DNA of 64,000 nucleotides from an uncultured Sulfitobacter sp. (GTDB lineage Bacteria > Pseudomonadota > Alphaproteobacteria > Rhodobacterales > Rhodobacteraceae), in the NCBI GenBank assembly GCA_947492925.1, contig CANLOQ010000007.1, forward strand, positions 62,001 to 126,000. The letters are read 5' to 3'. A program made the position numbers and the translations under genes. The notes beneath the pieces were generated by a model that worked only from the letters and a program-made list of their open reading frames with translations, was not told the origin of the DNA and did no database searches. How positions within the stretch are numbered: position 1 is the first letter of the stretch; the number at the start of each line of letters is the position of its first letter. This document shows, piece after piece, positions 43,101-51,167 of this stretch.

Positions 43101-45336
43101 CGCGTATCTGCCAGTAAAAATTACCTGTGAAAGCGCGTTGACCGCGCTGGAAAGCCGTACCGTGGCGGAGGCCGGACCGGGGCACGATGCGGTGTTGGCG
43201 TTGCGCAGGCGTTTTGACGCAGCCGTGCAATGTGAAACGCTTGAGAATTACAACGGTGCCGCAAAACGGCTGACCGGCTTTGAGGCGGTGTGCGATGCGG
43301 CGAAAGCACTGCTGGACACCTTTGATGCCTATCTGGCGCAAAAGAACTGGGCGCAAGCCGCGCTTGCACGGGTGGCACAGATCAAATCGCGGGCGATGGA
43401 GCCTTTGTTGGTGCGATTGGAGGGCAAGGACCGCAACGCTGACCGCAAAGGTCAAAGCTTTGATTTTGACATTGGCACATCGCTTTACGCTGAACTGGAA
43501 GCCGAATGCGCCATCGCGGAAGAGAGCGCCCAGGCTGTCGAAGACTTTGCCGCAGTGACCGCAATGGTCAAGGTGATTGCCCCGGACGACGCATCCGATC
43601 TGCGCGCGGCCATTGCCGAGGCGCGCAATGCCCTTGCGGTGGTGCAGGGCAGGGCATCAGCGCTGTATGTTCATGCTGAAATTACCGATGCCCGCGCGCT
43701 GCTTGATGCGGCAGAGTCCAGCGCGGACGATGACATGGATGCGGGGCGGATCAAACTCAACAGCGTTATCGACAGCTGTCTTGAGATGACGCTGTTGATG
43801 GGCCAGTATGAACAGCTTGAAAATGCAGCGCTCCTTGCGCGTTCGCTGGGCAATGATTTGCTGGCACGAGCCCCTGCCTCTGACTTGGTGCGCGGCGATA
43901 TTGAACAAAGGCTGGGCAGCGTTGATCTGGCGATAGATGCCGCGCGGCAAGCGCGCACCAATCGCGCGCTGAGCCAGTCGGAGATCGAAGCCGCGATTAC
44001 CGCACTGCGCGATCTGCGCCGGATCGTGGACGCGCATGCATCCTATCTCGCGGCGCGTGCCCCGATCGAAACGCGGCTGACCCGGATGGACACGTCGATG
44101 CATCGGTTTCTTATTCATGATGACCTGATTGCAGCGCGGCGGCACCTTGATACAGCCGGGACCAGGGCAACAGAGCATAATCACCCATCCGCGGAAAAAG
44201 AGCTTGGCGCAGCTGGCCTGCGGCTTGATCTGGCGCAGATGCGCGCGAACCTGTCACTAAATCAAGTGCCCGATGTCCGTGCGTTCGACCAAATCCTTAA
44301 ATCGCCGGATGGCATGGATGGGCTGGACGAAGTGATTGACAGTCTTGAAGCCAGCGTGCAGCGGCGGGTCATGGCCGTGGCTTTTGAGGCGCGCTTTGGC
44401 TGCAAGCTTGAAATGCAAAAACCCACCGCAGCGACACCGCAGCAGGATGAACATGGCAACGATCTGCCGCTGCCCACGGACGAACACGGCAACGTGCTGC
44501 CCGGCCCTGATGTGGCCGAGGATGCGATGAACCTTCCCGCGCTGAACCTGCGCCGCTTTTACAAGGAAATGATGAAACTGCCGCCCAGCAACACGCTGGA
44601 CAACGACAGCATGATCGGTTTCCTGCATCTGAGTGGCAAGCAGCGGGGGTCTGAGTTTGATGACACTGCCAAAAAAGTGCTGATGCGGGAAGGCGATGAA
44701 TCCTCCTCGCGGATTTATGCCATCGCCGTCGCCCATGAGATCGGAGAGCTCGACCCGCGTGCTGTGCCGAAACCGGGGCAGGAGCGCACCGCGTTCAGCT
44801 GGAACACCCTACACGAGGTTGGCCACGCGGTAGATGATAAGCTGGGCTATATGAAGAAACACGGAGAGCGGCTGGCGGGATGGAAGGTTTATGGCGCTAG
44901 CGTTGGTGAGCCGGCCAAGGTGATCGCCGATGCGTTCAAGTTCGACGCCGATTATGTGGCTGAATACATGGTCAGTACCAAGGGGCGCGTTTTGGCTGTA
45001 CCCAAGCCGAAAGGATGCAGCGCGGACGAATGGCAGCGCCGGATGCAGGAATGCCGCAATTTTGTTGATCGCGCCCGGTGGGGCAACGACCCCTGGAACA
45101 GCGCCAGCATCTCGGCTGCCTGTGCCATCGGAGAACATACCTATGTCGAAAGCTACGAGGGCCACTGGACCCGCTACCGCACAGCGGAACGCAAATACGC
45201 GGTTTCGGGTTATCAGTTCCGCGCGCCCGGCGAATGGTTTTCGGAAATCTATGCCGCTCTGTGCACAGACCGGTTGAACAGCAATCATCCCCACCGCGCC
45301 GAATTTGCCAAGATTTGTCTCAGAGGAGAAGCCTGA
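40177..45336 (+). CDS. giant helical repeat protein with C-terminal HExxH peptidase-like domain
   Basis: A 1719-residue protein I cannot place in a named family. Residues ~1-1430 are alpha-helical, Ala/Asp/Leu-rich, with a recurring YLAxKxxxxxxLxxL-type motif at irregular spacing. A small turn-rich linker (DEHGNDLPLP, DEHGNVLPGP) precedes a C-terminal globular domain. There HEVGH (H1546, E1547, H1550) is a zinc-peptidase motif, and GEWFSEIYAAL, with E1686 or E1690 about 140 residues later, could give the third ligand. No signal peptide is seen. The ATG at 40177 follows GGAGGAAG; the longer frame to 39958 is rejected. It may be a toxin or effector of the nearby T6SS; that is inference. Its TGA overlaps the next gene's ATG. 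Confidence 0.75.
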   Translation: MAIEGLTPQQSDFVERFLKVPKVFNRKAAKQRRRAAAEQFRRFNAERDLLRAELDGIADAELRSVLKAQLGAAEEIIERDPDALDFEGGHQHLEDVRQAMLLHVRTKYAKRAFAQMQTSMARLDKDHPAIAVARDGDAQSDIALTWAFVQDKMERAGATGSIKELDAALRAMGRLHDMLRSAETAAQNPFEMRLEEIGDAAAKARASLKPEVVEARRQLSQTHAQLDTLQSKLEAQFGADGIPLALRMGCTATRKKLDDALTADAADLPDLAEDAADNFAAVNKEGQKLIAAAQDWTRDHAAFRVRYEVMLAHPVAKNAMVKPTFDQITATYLAVTQTAASHKYAEACRDIAVLRNDLKDALDIADDHTRYLNVLADRKALLATLPSPADYPVTSLREYHADAFALLDKARTARSANQMSAALGHLNAIPKAVEDILEINRFATNFKAELDIYAYYLSKITKVSTKGVTSLIAGDLAYAEKVKSAAQKDFDEGAYRSAAGRMLSLRGYMLEEYEKARLVATYLAEKKTFLSRRRETRDRKGAGGRTAIEAYYQGLVGDEAKRKTAAANGDFRLALAMCKRLKPQHAHMMRTADDAATYLAKKAAFDAELVKLSPAVSANAQEAKDTADAMLANAVAATVRGNWLGGASLLDAACLEIKRAVSDAQTAALIDGVQDQLELTADTDFDQAYKAFGDILSHVTALDEKGRFAKLLAAADDKARSAQGQIAQDAKSAQETLQDAAAWCLSLGKRATAAASFDAQRLSTARLIADAKAAASDKVIDPEIAAAEQAMKDADAAAKEPSADFAGAVAHLAKAQAQARQGLDAMADYTSTIKEARRKMAQAIAAYKGPDLAADMSVEADQIQAILDQMNSDFTARRLSDAALKAEEGCALAALQADMCESCNAASEALFVDLVGQEGIELTHPMTTREAAEMARLTVEAKDAFNAGQFRLAQKIADQAYIVMWDAREKAERFDAYLPVKITCESALTALESRTVAEAGPGHDAVLALRRRFDAAVQCETLENYNGAAKRLTGFEAVCDAAKALLDTFDAYLAQKNWAQAALARVAQIKSRAMEPLLVRLEGKDRNADRKGQSFDFDIGTSLYAELEAECAIAEESAQAVEDFAAVTAMVKVIAPDDASDLRAAIAEARNALAVVQGRASALYVHAEITDARALLDAAESSADDDMDAGRIKLNSVIDSCLEMTLLMGQYEQLENAALLARSLGNDLLARAPASDLVRGDIEQRLGSVDLAIDAARQARTNRALSQSEIEAAITALRDLRRIVDAHASYLAARAPIETRLTRMDTSMHRFLIHDDLIAARRHLDTAGTRATEHNHPSAEKELGAAGLRLDLAQMRANLSLNQVPDVRAFDQILKSPDGMDGLDEVIDSLEASVQRRVMAVAFEARFGCKLEMQKPTAATPQQDEHGNDLPLPTDEHGNVLPGPDVAEDAMNLPALNLRRFYKEMMKLPPSNTLDNDSMIGFLHLSGKQRGSEFDDTAKKVLMREGDESSSRIYAIAVAHEIGELDPRAVPKPGQERTAFSWNTLHEVGHAVDDKLGYMKKHGERLAGWKVYGASVGEPAKVIADAFKFDADYVAEYMVSTKGRVLAVPKPKGCSADEWQRRMQECRNFVDRARWGNDPWNSASISAACAIGEHTYVESYEGHWTRYRTAERKYAVSGYQFRAPGEWFSEIYAALCTDRLNSNHPHRAEFAKICLRGEA

Positions 45337-46034
45337 TGTCCCTGTTTGAGACCACCTCGGTTACCTGTCCGACCTGTGCGACCACCACTGACTTTCAGGC
45401 CGCAGGCAGTGTGAATGCCGACAGGCGGCCCGACTTGCGCGAAGAAATACTCAACAACAGTTTTCAGGCCGTCAGCTGCCCGTCCTGCGGGCAGGCGCTG
45501 CGGCTTGAGCCGGTGGTCAATTACCTTGATGTGGAAAACGGGTTGTGGCTGGCCGCGTATCCACCGCGCGAGATCGGGGAATATCTGGCACTGGAAGATC
45601 GTGTGCAGACGCTTTTTGATGAAAGCTATGGGCCCGATGCGTCCGATGCGGCACAGGGTGTTGGCGCGCTGTTGCGGCCCCGTCTGACATTTGGCTGGCC
45701 GGGCACGCGTGAAAAGGTGTTGCTACAGATGCACGGTCTGGATGACGTCACGGTCGAGATGATGAAGCTTGATCTGCTGCGCCGCTTGCCGCAGGCCCCT
45801 TTGCGGCCCGGTGTCGAACTGCGTGTGACAGAGGTGAAGGACGACGCGCTGTCGCTGGTCTGGATCGAAACTGCCAGCGAAACGGTATTGCAGTTCTTTG
45901 AGGTAAAAAGGGCGCTGTTGGACAGCATCACCGCGGATCCGCAGGGGTGGCACGACATCCGGGCCAGCCTGACGGGTGGATTGTTCGTGGATATGCAAAA
46001 GCTCTACCTTGGAGCCGGGCGCGACGCCGCCTAG
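45336..46034 (+). CDS. CpXC-domain protein
   Basis: A 232-residue protein whose N-terminus carries two CPxC pairs (TCPTC at ~residue 11 and SCPSC near 48), the CpXC zinc-binding pattern, followed by NYLDVENGLWLAAYPPREIG. The rest is an alpha/beta region with no recognised motif. The ATG overlaps the stop of the giant gene (TGATG), so the two are made together. It may be a chaperone, inhibitor or immunity partner. That is inferred only from coupling. Confidence 0.75.
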   Translation: MSLFETTSVTCPTCATTTDFQAAGSVNADRRPDLREEILNNSFQAVSCPSCGQALRLEPVVNYLDVENGLWLAAYPPREIGEYLALEDRVQTLFDESYGPDASDAAQGVGALLRPRLTFGWPGTREKVLLQMHGLDDVTVEMMKLDLLRRLPQAPLRPGVELRVTEVKDDALSLVWIETASETVLQFFEVKRALLDSITADPQGWHDIRASLTGGLFVDMQKLYLGAGRDAA

Positions 46035-46055
46035 GCTTGGCAGGCTGGTCCGTAT

Positions 46056-47513
46056 TCAATCCTCTGCCGTCGTAACAAAGAAATACACCCATTCGCCTTT
46101 GAAGTCAGGGTCCTGGGCGCGAGCCTTGGCTACGCGCGTCTTGAGCCACGCAAGATAGGGCTCTGCCGGTTCAACCAAAGGCCGGAGGCCGGGATAGAGC
46201 GGCACGGAAGCGGCAAAGGCGGCCGCGATCTCTTGTCCGTAAGGTGGGCCGATGGTCACAAACAAACCGTTTTCCTCAGCAGAGCGCGCCCCGATTTCCA
46301 GCGCTGTCTTGGGATCTGCCATTTGCAGGGGGGTACGGTCATTGGGGGACAGGTGGATGACATTTCCATCTGCATCAAAATAATCGACATAGATGAAAGA
46401 CGCGTAATCGGGTGCGGTCAGTTCCAGCACCAGCGGTTCTCCGGCGGTGTAGCGAAATGCGCGCGCGTGGGTGTCGCGGCCCACAATCAGCGGATTGGTG
46501 ATCTGGTCGGTGGATTGGGGCAGCCCGACACTGGCAATCCCTGACAGGGCTCCGCATTGCGGTGCAGGCAGGATCAACAGATTATCGGTGACTGTGATGT
46601 CCTGCCCCATTTGCGCCTGCAATGCGGCAAGTACAGGTGCGCGGTCTTCCGCCTGGGGCACATGACCAGTCAGTTGCAGGGTTGTCGTATCGGGATCAAA
46701 TGTAACCTGCATGCGCGCACAGGGCACGGCAAGCGCCGCACTCAGGCTGTCGCGCACGTCTTCTCCGCCAGAGGATTGCGGGCTTGTCAGGTTTTGAAAC
46801 GCTGCGAGGGATACCGGATCAATCACGCCGTTGCCCGGAAAGGCCAAAACAGCTTTGCCAGAGGTAAATTCGGGCGCGCCTTCGGTAATGGAGGTGCTGG
46901 GGGGGGCAAGAGAGGCGGTCTGTGCTGTGTCCAGTGTTGCGGGTGCGACGCCCTGTATGGCCGGAGCGCCGGGGACGGAGGGCTTTACAGGCAGTGGGGC
47001 AGAGATGGCCGCTGCTGCGGAGGGTGCTTTGACGATAAGTTCAGTGCCTGACGGCGCGCGCGCTGATGCCTTTGCCGGCGCGGGTTGCACGGGCGCGGCG
47101 GCATTTGTTCCGGAAGGTTGCGCTGCAATCAGGGTCGCGATGGGCAGACGGGCCGCGCCCTGAACCGGCGGTGCGGGCACATCCGACGGCTTAAACGCAA
47201 CGTCTGCAATCTCCTGTGCAGGGGCGGTGTTTGCCCTTGGTGCAAGGGACGCTGCCACAGACTGGGCAATGGTCCCGGACGGCAGGCGGCTGCCTTTCGC
47301 GGTCGCGCTTTGTGTTTCCTGAGATGTGGGCGTCCGCTCTGCCGCGTTGGATCGGGCGACATCCTGCGCCTCGATGTTCAAACGCGTTTCCGGAGTTGGC
47401 TGATCGACCACGGGGCGCGGTTGCAAGGCTGCCATCAACCCAGCACCCGCGCCCAGATGCACCACCAGCGATGCGGCGATCCCGGCGGCCCATATGCCAG
47501 CCCCCATTCTCAT
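46056..47513 (-). CDS. TonB-like inner-membrane protein with DUF4384-like C-terminus
   Basis: A 485-residue protein with an N-terminal membrane anchor (~residues 8-30), a long Ala/Pro-rich periplasmic stretch (~35-245), a BON-like region (MQVTFDPDTTTLQLTGHVPQ) and a C-terminal domain. In that domain FRYTAGEPLVLELTAPDYA and YVDYFDADGNVIHLSPND match the DUF4384 pattern, a domain often found with caspase-like proteins. ExbB and two ExbDs are upstream with a 4-bp overlap, so it takes the place of TonB or TolA. It lacks a recognisable TonB box-binding C-terminus. It is likely the energised output of the ExbBD motor. Confidence 0.75.
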   Translation of the reverse strand: MRMGAGIWAAGIAASLVVHLGAGAGLMAALQPRPVVDQPTPETRLNIEAQDVARSNAAERTPTSQETQSATAKGSRLPSGTIAQSVAASLAPRANTAPAQEIADVAFKPSDVPAPPVQGAARLPIATLIAAQPSGTNAAAPVQPAPAKASARAPSGTELIVKAPSAAAAISAPLPVKPSVPGAPAIQGVAPATLDTAQTASLAPPSTSITEGAPEFTSGKAVLAFPGNGVIDPVSLAAFQNLTSPQSSGGEDVRDSLSAALAVPCARMQVTFDPDTTTLQLTGHVPQAEDRAPVLAALQAQMGQDITVTDNLLILPAPQCGALSGIASVGLPQSTDQITNPLIVGRDTHARAFRYTAGEPLVLELTAPDYASFIYVDYFDADGNVIHLSPNDRTPLQMADPKTALEIGARSAEENGLFVTIGPPYGQEIAAAFAASVPLYPGLRPLVEPAEPYLAWLKTRVAKARAQDPDFKGEWVYFFVTTAED

Positions 47514-47908
47514 GGCGCGGCGGGCGTCACGACAAGCGCAACCTCCCGCGCGCCCGCTGCCTCAAGCCCGGCGATCATGGGCAAGATATGGCGCAGCTCT
47601 GCATTCTGGTGGGCATTGATGCGCACCAGCGTGTCCGGTGCTTGCGACAGACGCGCCAGAATTTCATCAATTGGGTCTGCGATTGGTCTGCCCTCAAGCG
47701 CCATTGCGCCGTTCGCTGCCACCGACAGTGTGATACCCCCAGCGGGCATGTTGGCGCCGGTTTCTGCCACCGGGGGGGTGACCTCGAACGGGGCGGTGGC
47801 ATCCATGCGGCCAATCAGCATGAAAAACACGAGCAGAAAGAACACCACATCAATAAGCGCGATGATTGTTTCGGGCGCCTGACGGGCCGGTGGGCGGGTC
47901 AGCCTCAT
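47510..47908 (-). CDS. ExbD/TolR family protein (second copy)
   Basis: A 132-residue biopolymer-transport protein with one N-terminal span, IIALIDVVFFLLVFFML, containing the conserved proton-path aspartate, and a short periplasmic domain. It overlaps both neighbours by 4 bp (ATGA at each end), so expression is tightly coupled. With the first ExbD and ExbB it should form a proton-driven motor. Confidence 0.88.
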   Translation of the reverse strand: MRLTRPPARQAPETIIALIDVVFFLLVFFMLIGRMDATAPFEVTPPVAETGANMPAGGITLSVAANGAMALEGRPIADPIDEILARLSQAPDTLVRINAHQNAELRHILPMIAGLEAAGAREVALVVTPAAP

Positions 47909-48339
47909 GGCCGCGCGTCCAGCCGGATCACGCGCAACTGCCGCACACCGGCCTGCGTCGCGGTGTCCATCGCGCTGACCAGCGCCTGCGTGCGCGCGGT
48001 TCCTGTTGGCAGGATCATGACCGAAAGCCCGGGTTCCGCCGCCAGCCGGGTTTCCAGCAGGTCGCGCAAGTTATCATGTGACATGGCCCGCCCTGCGATC
48101 ACGGGTTGTCCATCGCCACCAATACGGATCAGCAGGGGTGTTCCCACGCGTTCCGGCGCAGCCAACGCGCTTTGCTCATTCTCCTGCGTGACGGCGGGGA
48201 TCATATCAAGATCAAGATATGTCGAGGTCACCATGAAAAATACCAAGAGGATCAACAGGACGTCGATCATCGCCACAAGCGAAATCAAAGCCCGCGCCGG
48301 GCGCGGACGTCTGAGGTTGAGAGGGGCGGCATCAGTCAT
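47905..48339 (-). CDS. ExbD/TolR family protein (first copy)
   Basis: A 144-residue ExbD-family protein with the membrane segment LVAMIDVLLILLVFFMV and its conserved aspartate, then a periplasmic domain ending LRVIRLDARP. The two ExbDs differ in sequence and probably form a heterodimer. A 23-bp gap follows exbB. Confidence 0.88.
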   Translation of the reverse strand: MTDAAPLNLRRPRPARALISLVAMIDVLLILLVFFMVTSTYLDLDMIPAVTQENEQSALAAPERVGTPLLIRIGGDGQPVIAGRAMSHDNLRDLLETRLAAEPGLSVMILPTGTARTQALVSAMDTATQAGVRQLRVIRLDARP

Positions 48340-48362
48340 GGATCATCCGTGGCTTTGCCTTT

Positions 48363-48989
48363 TCAAACGGCTTCCGGGTTCTCTTCGACCAGCAATAAAC
48401 GGCCAACGCTGTTTTCGATCATCTGTGCGGCACTTTCCGCGCGCGCAGACAGCAACGTCGCCCCGACAGCCGCCGGAATGGCCACAAGAAGCCCCACCGC
48501 TGTGGTCAGTAGCGCCTGCCATATGCCACCCGCCAGAACGGAGGCATTGGCCGCGCCCTGTGCCATCTCAAGCGCTTGAAACGACTGGATCATGCCCAGG
48601 ACTGTACCCAAAAGCCCCAAGAGCGGGCTGATCATGGCAATCAGCTCAAGCAATCGGATCATTGTGTTCATCCGGGCAAACTCTTCATTGCCCCGCCGCA
48701 GCAGCTCGGTCGTGAGCGCGGGGCCTTTCAGCCCTTTTTGCAATGCGGACATGCCGTAAGCCATCACTCTGTCAGCCGGGCTTTTGCCCGCCGCAACTGC
48801 GGTATGCGCCTGTTCTTTCCTGCCGCCAGCCCAATCCGACAAAGCCGCATCGCGCCGCGCGACGCCCGAGCGCGCAGACCAGAGCTGCGCCGTTTTTATG
48901 ATGATCAGCGCCAGCGACAAGGCCGACAAAACCAGCAAAACGGCGATGATAAAACCACCCGCCCCCAATGACCCCAGATCAAAGGACAT
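48363..48989 (-). CDS. MotA/TolQ/ExbB proton channel family protein
   Basis: A 208-residue membrane protein with three spans. The conserved ELIAMISPLLGLLGTVLGMI and GGIWQALLTTAVGLLVAIPA segments form the channel helices of ExbB/TolQ. The ATG at 48989 gives a normal N-terminus before the first span (FIIAVLLVLSALSLALIII); an upstream start at 49046 lies inside the neighbouring gene. It is the pentameric stator of the ExbBD unit. Confidence 0.9.
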   Translation of the reverse strand: MSFDLGSLGAGGFIIAVLLVLSALSLALIIIKTAQLWSARSGVARRDAALSDWAGGRKEQAHTAVAAGKSPADRVMAYGMSALQKGLKGPALTTELLRRGNEEFARMNTMIRLLELIAMISPLLGLLGTVLGMIQSFQALEMAQGAANASVLAGGIWQALLTTAVGLLVAIPAAVGATLLSARAESAAQMIENSVGRLLLVEENPEAV

Positions 48990-48991
48990 CT

Positions 48992-49423
48992 CTATTTGAC
49001 CAATGTCGCAGGCGCTTTGCTGCGCAGGGTGAGAATGGGAAAGCAATCCAGTTCTTCGGCATTTTGCGGACGACAGGACGTCAGATCGTGAAGCAGGATT
49101 TCGGATATATCGCTACAGGCGATTTCGGGAATTTCAAAGAGTTTGAGCGTCGTTCGGCTGACCGGTAGGGGTGCCGCGTCGATGGACAAAAGGCGGTCGA
49201 TCACCCCTTGGGTATCCAGAATGGCCAGCGACATCTCAAACCCGTCAAAGCTGTTGTCGGTGGTGTTGCGAAACAGGAAAAAGGCGCTGCATCCACCGTT
49301 GTCTGATGGTTCGACCTTGTTCAATTCAACTGTCAATCCGCCGCCATCTTGCGCGGCGGCGCCCAGCGGGAGAAGAACAAGACAGATGGCAGCTAAGATG
49401 TTATTAAATATACGAATTATCAT
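48992..49423 (-). CDS. small exported protein of unknown function
   Basis: A 143-residue protein with a clear signal peptide (hydrophobic ~10-24, LGAAAQ cleavage site). The mature part contains LTVELNKVEPSDNGGCSAFF and several cysteines (C near 43, 100, 112 and 123) that could form disulphides. I do not recognise the family. It lies 2 bp upstream of exbB in the same operon, so it is likely a periplasmic partner of the motor. Confidence 0.7.
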   Translation of the reverse strand: MIIRIFNNILAAICLVLLPLGAAAQDGGGLTVELNKVEPSDNGGCSAFFLFRNTTDNSFDGFEMSLAILDTQGVIDRLLSIDAAPLPVSRTTLKLFEIPEIACSDISEILLHDLTSCRPQNAEELDCFPILTLRSKAPATLVK

Positions 49424-49440
49424 AATTTTTCCGTTCTGTG

Positions 49441-50949
49441 TTAAGCGGTCAGAGCCGTTTCGACTTGCGCCAGAGCCTCCAGCGCGGTGCCGCGGATCGC
49501 GGTTTGGGTGAACCCGTTGTCGTCAACGGCCTTGAAAAACTCCGAATCCAGCGTGCTGCGGTAGGTGGCGATAATGCGTGTCGCTTCCTGCTTGAGCGCC
49601 TCGCGTGTCTGTCCATCGGGTGTTTCAACCAGCGCATCCAGCGTCGCTTCGAGCGAAGTGTCAATTTCCTCGATATACTCCAGCAGAACTCCGGTGTTCT
49701 GGGCAATGCCCTCAAGTCCTGCGGTGGTGCTGGCGTGCTGATCTATCGCCATCTTAAGCTTGACCAGATCGGCATGCATTTTGGCGCGGGTCTTGAGCCA
49801 CATGAGACGGGAGGCAGTATAGTCAACGCCGCCGTGCACCGCAGCCTCTGCAGCATTGGCCACCCGTGCCTCTGCCGTGCTGGTAGCGGCATCCCGCAGC
49901 AGACCTACGGTGGTGGCGGCGGATTTCAAAGCGCTGTCGAAATTGCCCGCTTCGGCCTGAGACTTGGCATATTCAAACGCACGATTTATTGCGGCCAGAT
50001 CGCCGCGCCTTGCGTTCATCGCGGCATCTACCTGCGCTTGTAAGCGGGGCAGGGTTTTCTCCCATTGGCCCTGCGCTTTTGAAGGTGCGGGCGCCTGACC
50101 CTGGGGAAGCATCTCCGGCTCAGGCGGCAGTGCATTCAGAGTATTTTCGGCCTCTTCCAACGTTTGCTGCGCTGCGTGAAAATCACCTGACTGCAGAGAT
50201 GTAAGAGACTGAACCAAAAGGATTTTAATCCGCTCGGCACCGCCGCGTTCTAGCGTGTTCAGTACCGCCCGAAGTGAGGCGGCGCGTGCGGTCAATGCCT
50301 TGGCATCCGGTTCAGACCCCTCCGCTTGCCGCGTGGTTTGCGTGGCGGACGCCGCAGCCGCTTGTCTCACCGCTGCCTCAATCCTGTCCAACCCATCGCT
50401 CGCCTTGTCGACAGATCCTTCTTTGATCAGCTTCGCAACCGTGGCCAGGGCCTTTTGCAATGGTGCGCTGCCGGACGGCACATCGCCTTTCAAGGCGCGC
50501 AACCGGTCGGTTAATGCCGCATGTGCCGGGTCTGGCTGCGCGGTGTCGTTTTCGGATTGGGCCTGCGGGGACGATGGCGCGGCGGGCTGTGGCGTTTCTT
50601 CCTCGGCATCTTCATCGATCAGGTTTCCTTGTGAATCCAGAACCTCGACCTTGAAGGAAAACTCCATCTTCTTGAAATACTTGCGCAGTTTTTTGGCCAG
50701 GCCGGGCACGGTCTGCACGGCGTTCAGGGTCAGTGTTTTGCCGCTGATCTCAAAACTCCCGAATGCGACCTTGGGGCCTTCCCCTTCTTTTTTGGCAGTC
50801 CGCCCCAGCACATCCGCTGCCTTGATCTTGTGAATGATCAGCAGATCATCGTCCTTGGGGCCGGGGTTGAAGGCCATGTTCATGGGCCGCTTCTTGCCCA
50901 TCAGCACAAGTTTCTTCAGCTCTTCAGGCTTGATCGGGACATAGGCCAA
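49441..50949 (-). CDS. coiled-coil protein of unknown function heading the ExbBD operon
   Basis: A 502-residue soluble protein. The N-terminal ~130 residues are globular (AYVPIKPEELKKLVLMGKKR, with DLLIIHKIKAADVLG), followed by a Pro/Glu-rich linker. Residues ~165-500 are long helices with coiled-coil character and repeated small helix pairs. The start is a TTG at 50949 after GAGGAAA; ATG-started frames upstream extend into the divergent promoter region. It is divergent from tssA by 218 bp. Function unknown; the helical half recalls the giant protein at 40177-45336. Confidence 0.6.
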   Translation of the reverse strand: MAYVPIKPEELKKLVLMGKKRPMNMAFNPGPKDDDLLIIHKIKAADVLGRTAKKEGEGPKVAFGSFEISGKTLTLNAVQTVPGLAKKLRKYFKKMEFSFKVEVLDSQGNLIDEDAEEETPQPAAPSSPQAQSENDTAQPDPAHAALTDRLRALKGDVPSGSAPLQKALATVAKLIKEGSVDKASDGLDRIEAAVRQAAAASATQTTRQAEGSEPDAKALTARAASLRAVLNTLERGGAERIKILLVQSLTSLQSGDFHAAQQTLEEAENTLNALPPEPEMLPQGQAPAPSKAQGQWEKTLPRLQAQVDAAMNARRGDLAAINRAFEYAKSQAEAGNFDSALKSAATTVGLLRDAATSTAEARVANAAEAAVHGGVDYTASRLMWLKTRAKMHADLVKLKMAIDQHASTTAGLEGIAQNTGVLLEYIEEIDTSLEATLDALVETPDGQTREALKQEATRIIATYRSTLDSEFFKAVDDNGFTQTAIRGTALEALAQVETALTA

Positions 50950-51167
50950 ACTACATTTCCTCGCCTTTTTTGGTGGAAAGTCATTGACATGAAAATGACG
51001 ATAAGGCTGACTATTGGTCAAGCTTGCATTTTTGCCCGCACGTTTTGGGCGGCACGTGAGATTTGAATTTATTATTGTTTTGAACTGTTTGTGATTTTTG
51101 GGCCTATTTGATTTTGGAATGACCCGCTGCCGGCGATCACTCAGACTGCGACCTAAGGGGGGACCAG
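50950..51167. promoter_or_regulatory. divergent promoter region, ExbBD operon / T6SS operon
   Basis: This AT-rich 218-bp stretch has transcription units leaving in both directions. It contains GGCACGTGAG (a CACGTG palindrome) near 51051. AAGGGGGG is the tssA ribosome site. No convincing sigma-54 (-24/-12) promoter was seen, although these are common before T6SS operons. Confidence 0.4.

Noticed and set aside
51040-51075. possible sigma-54 promoter before tssA
   Set aside because: GGCAC is present, but the required GC element at the -12 spacing is missing.
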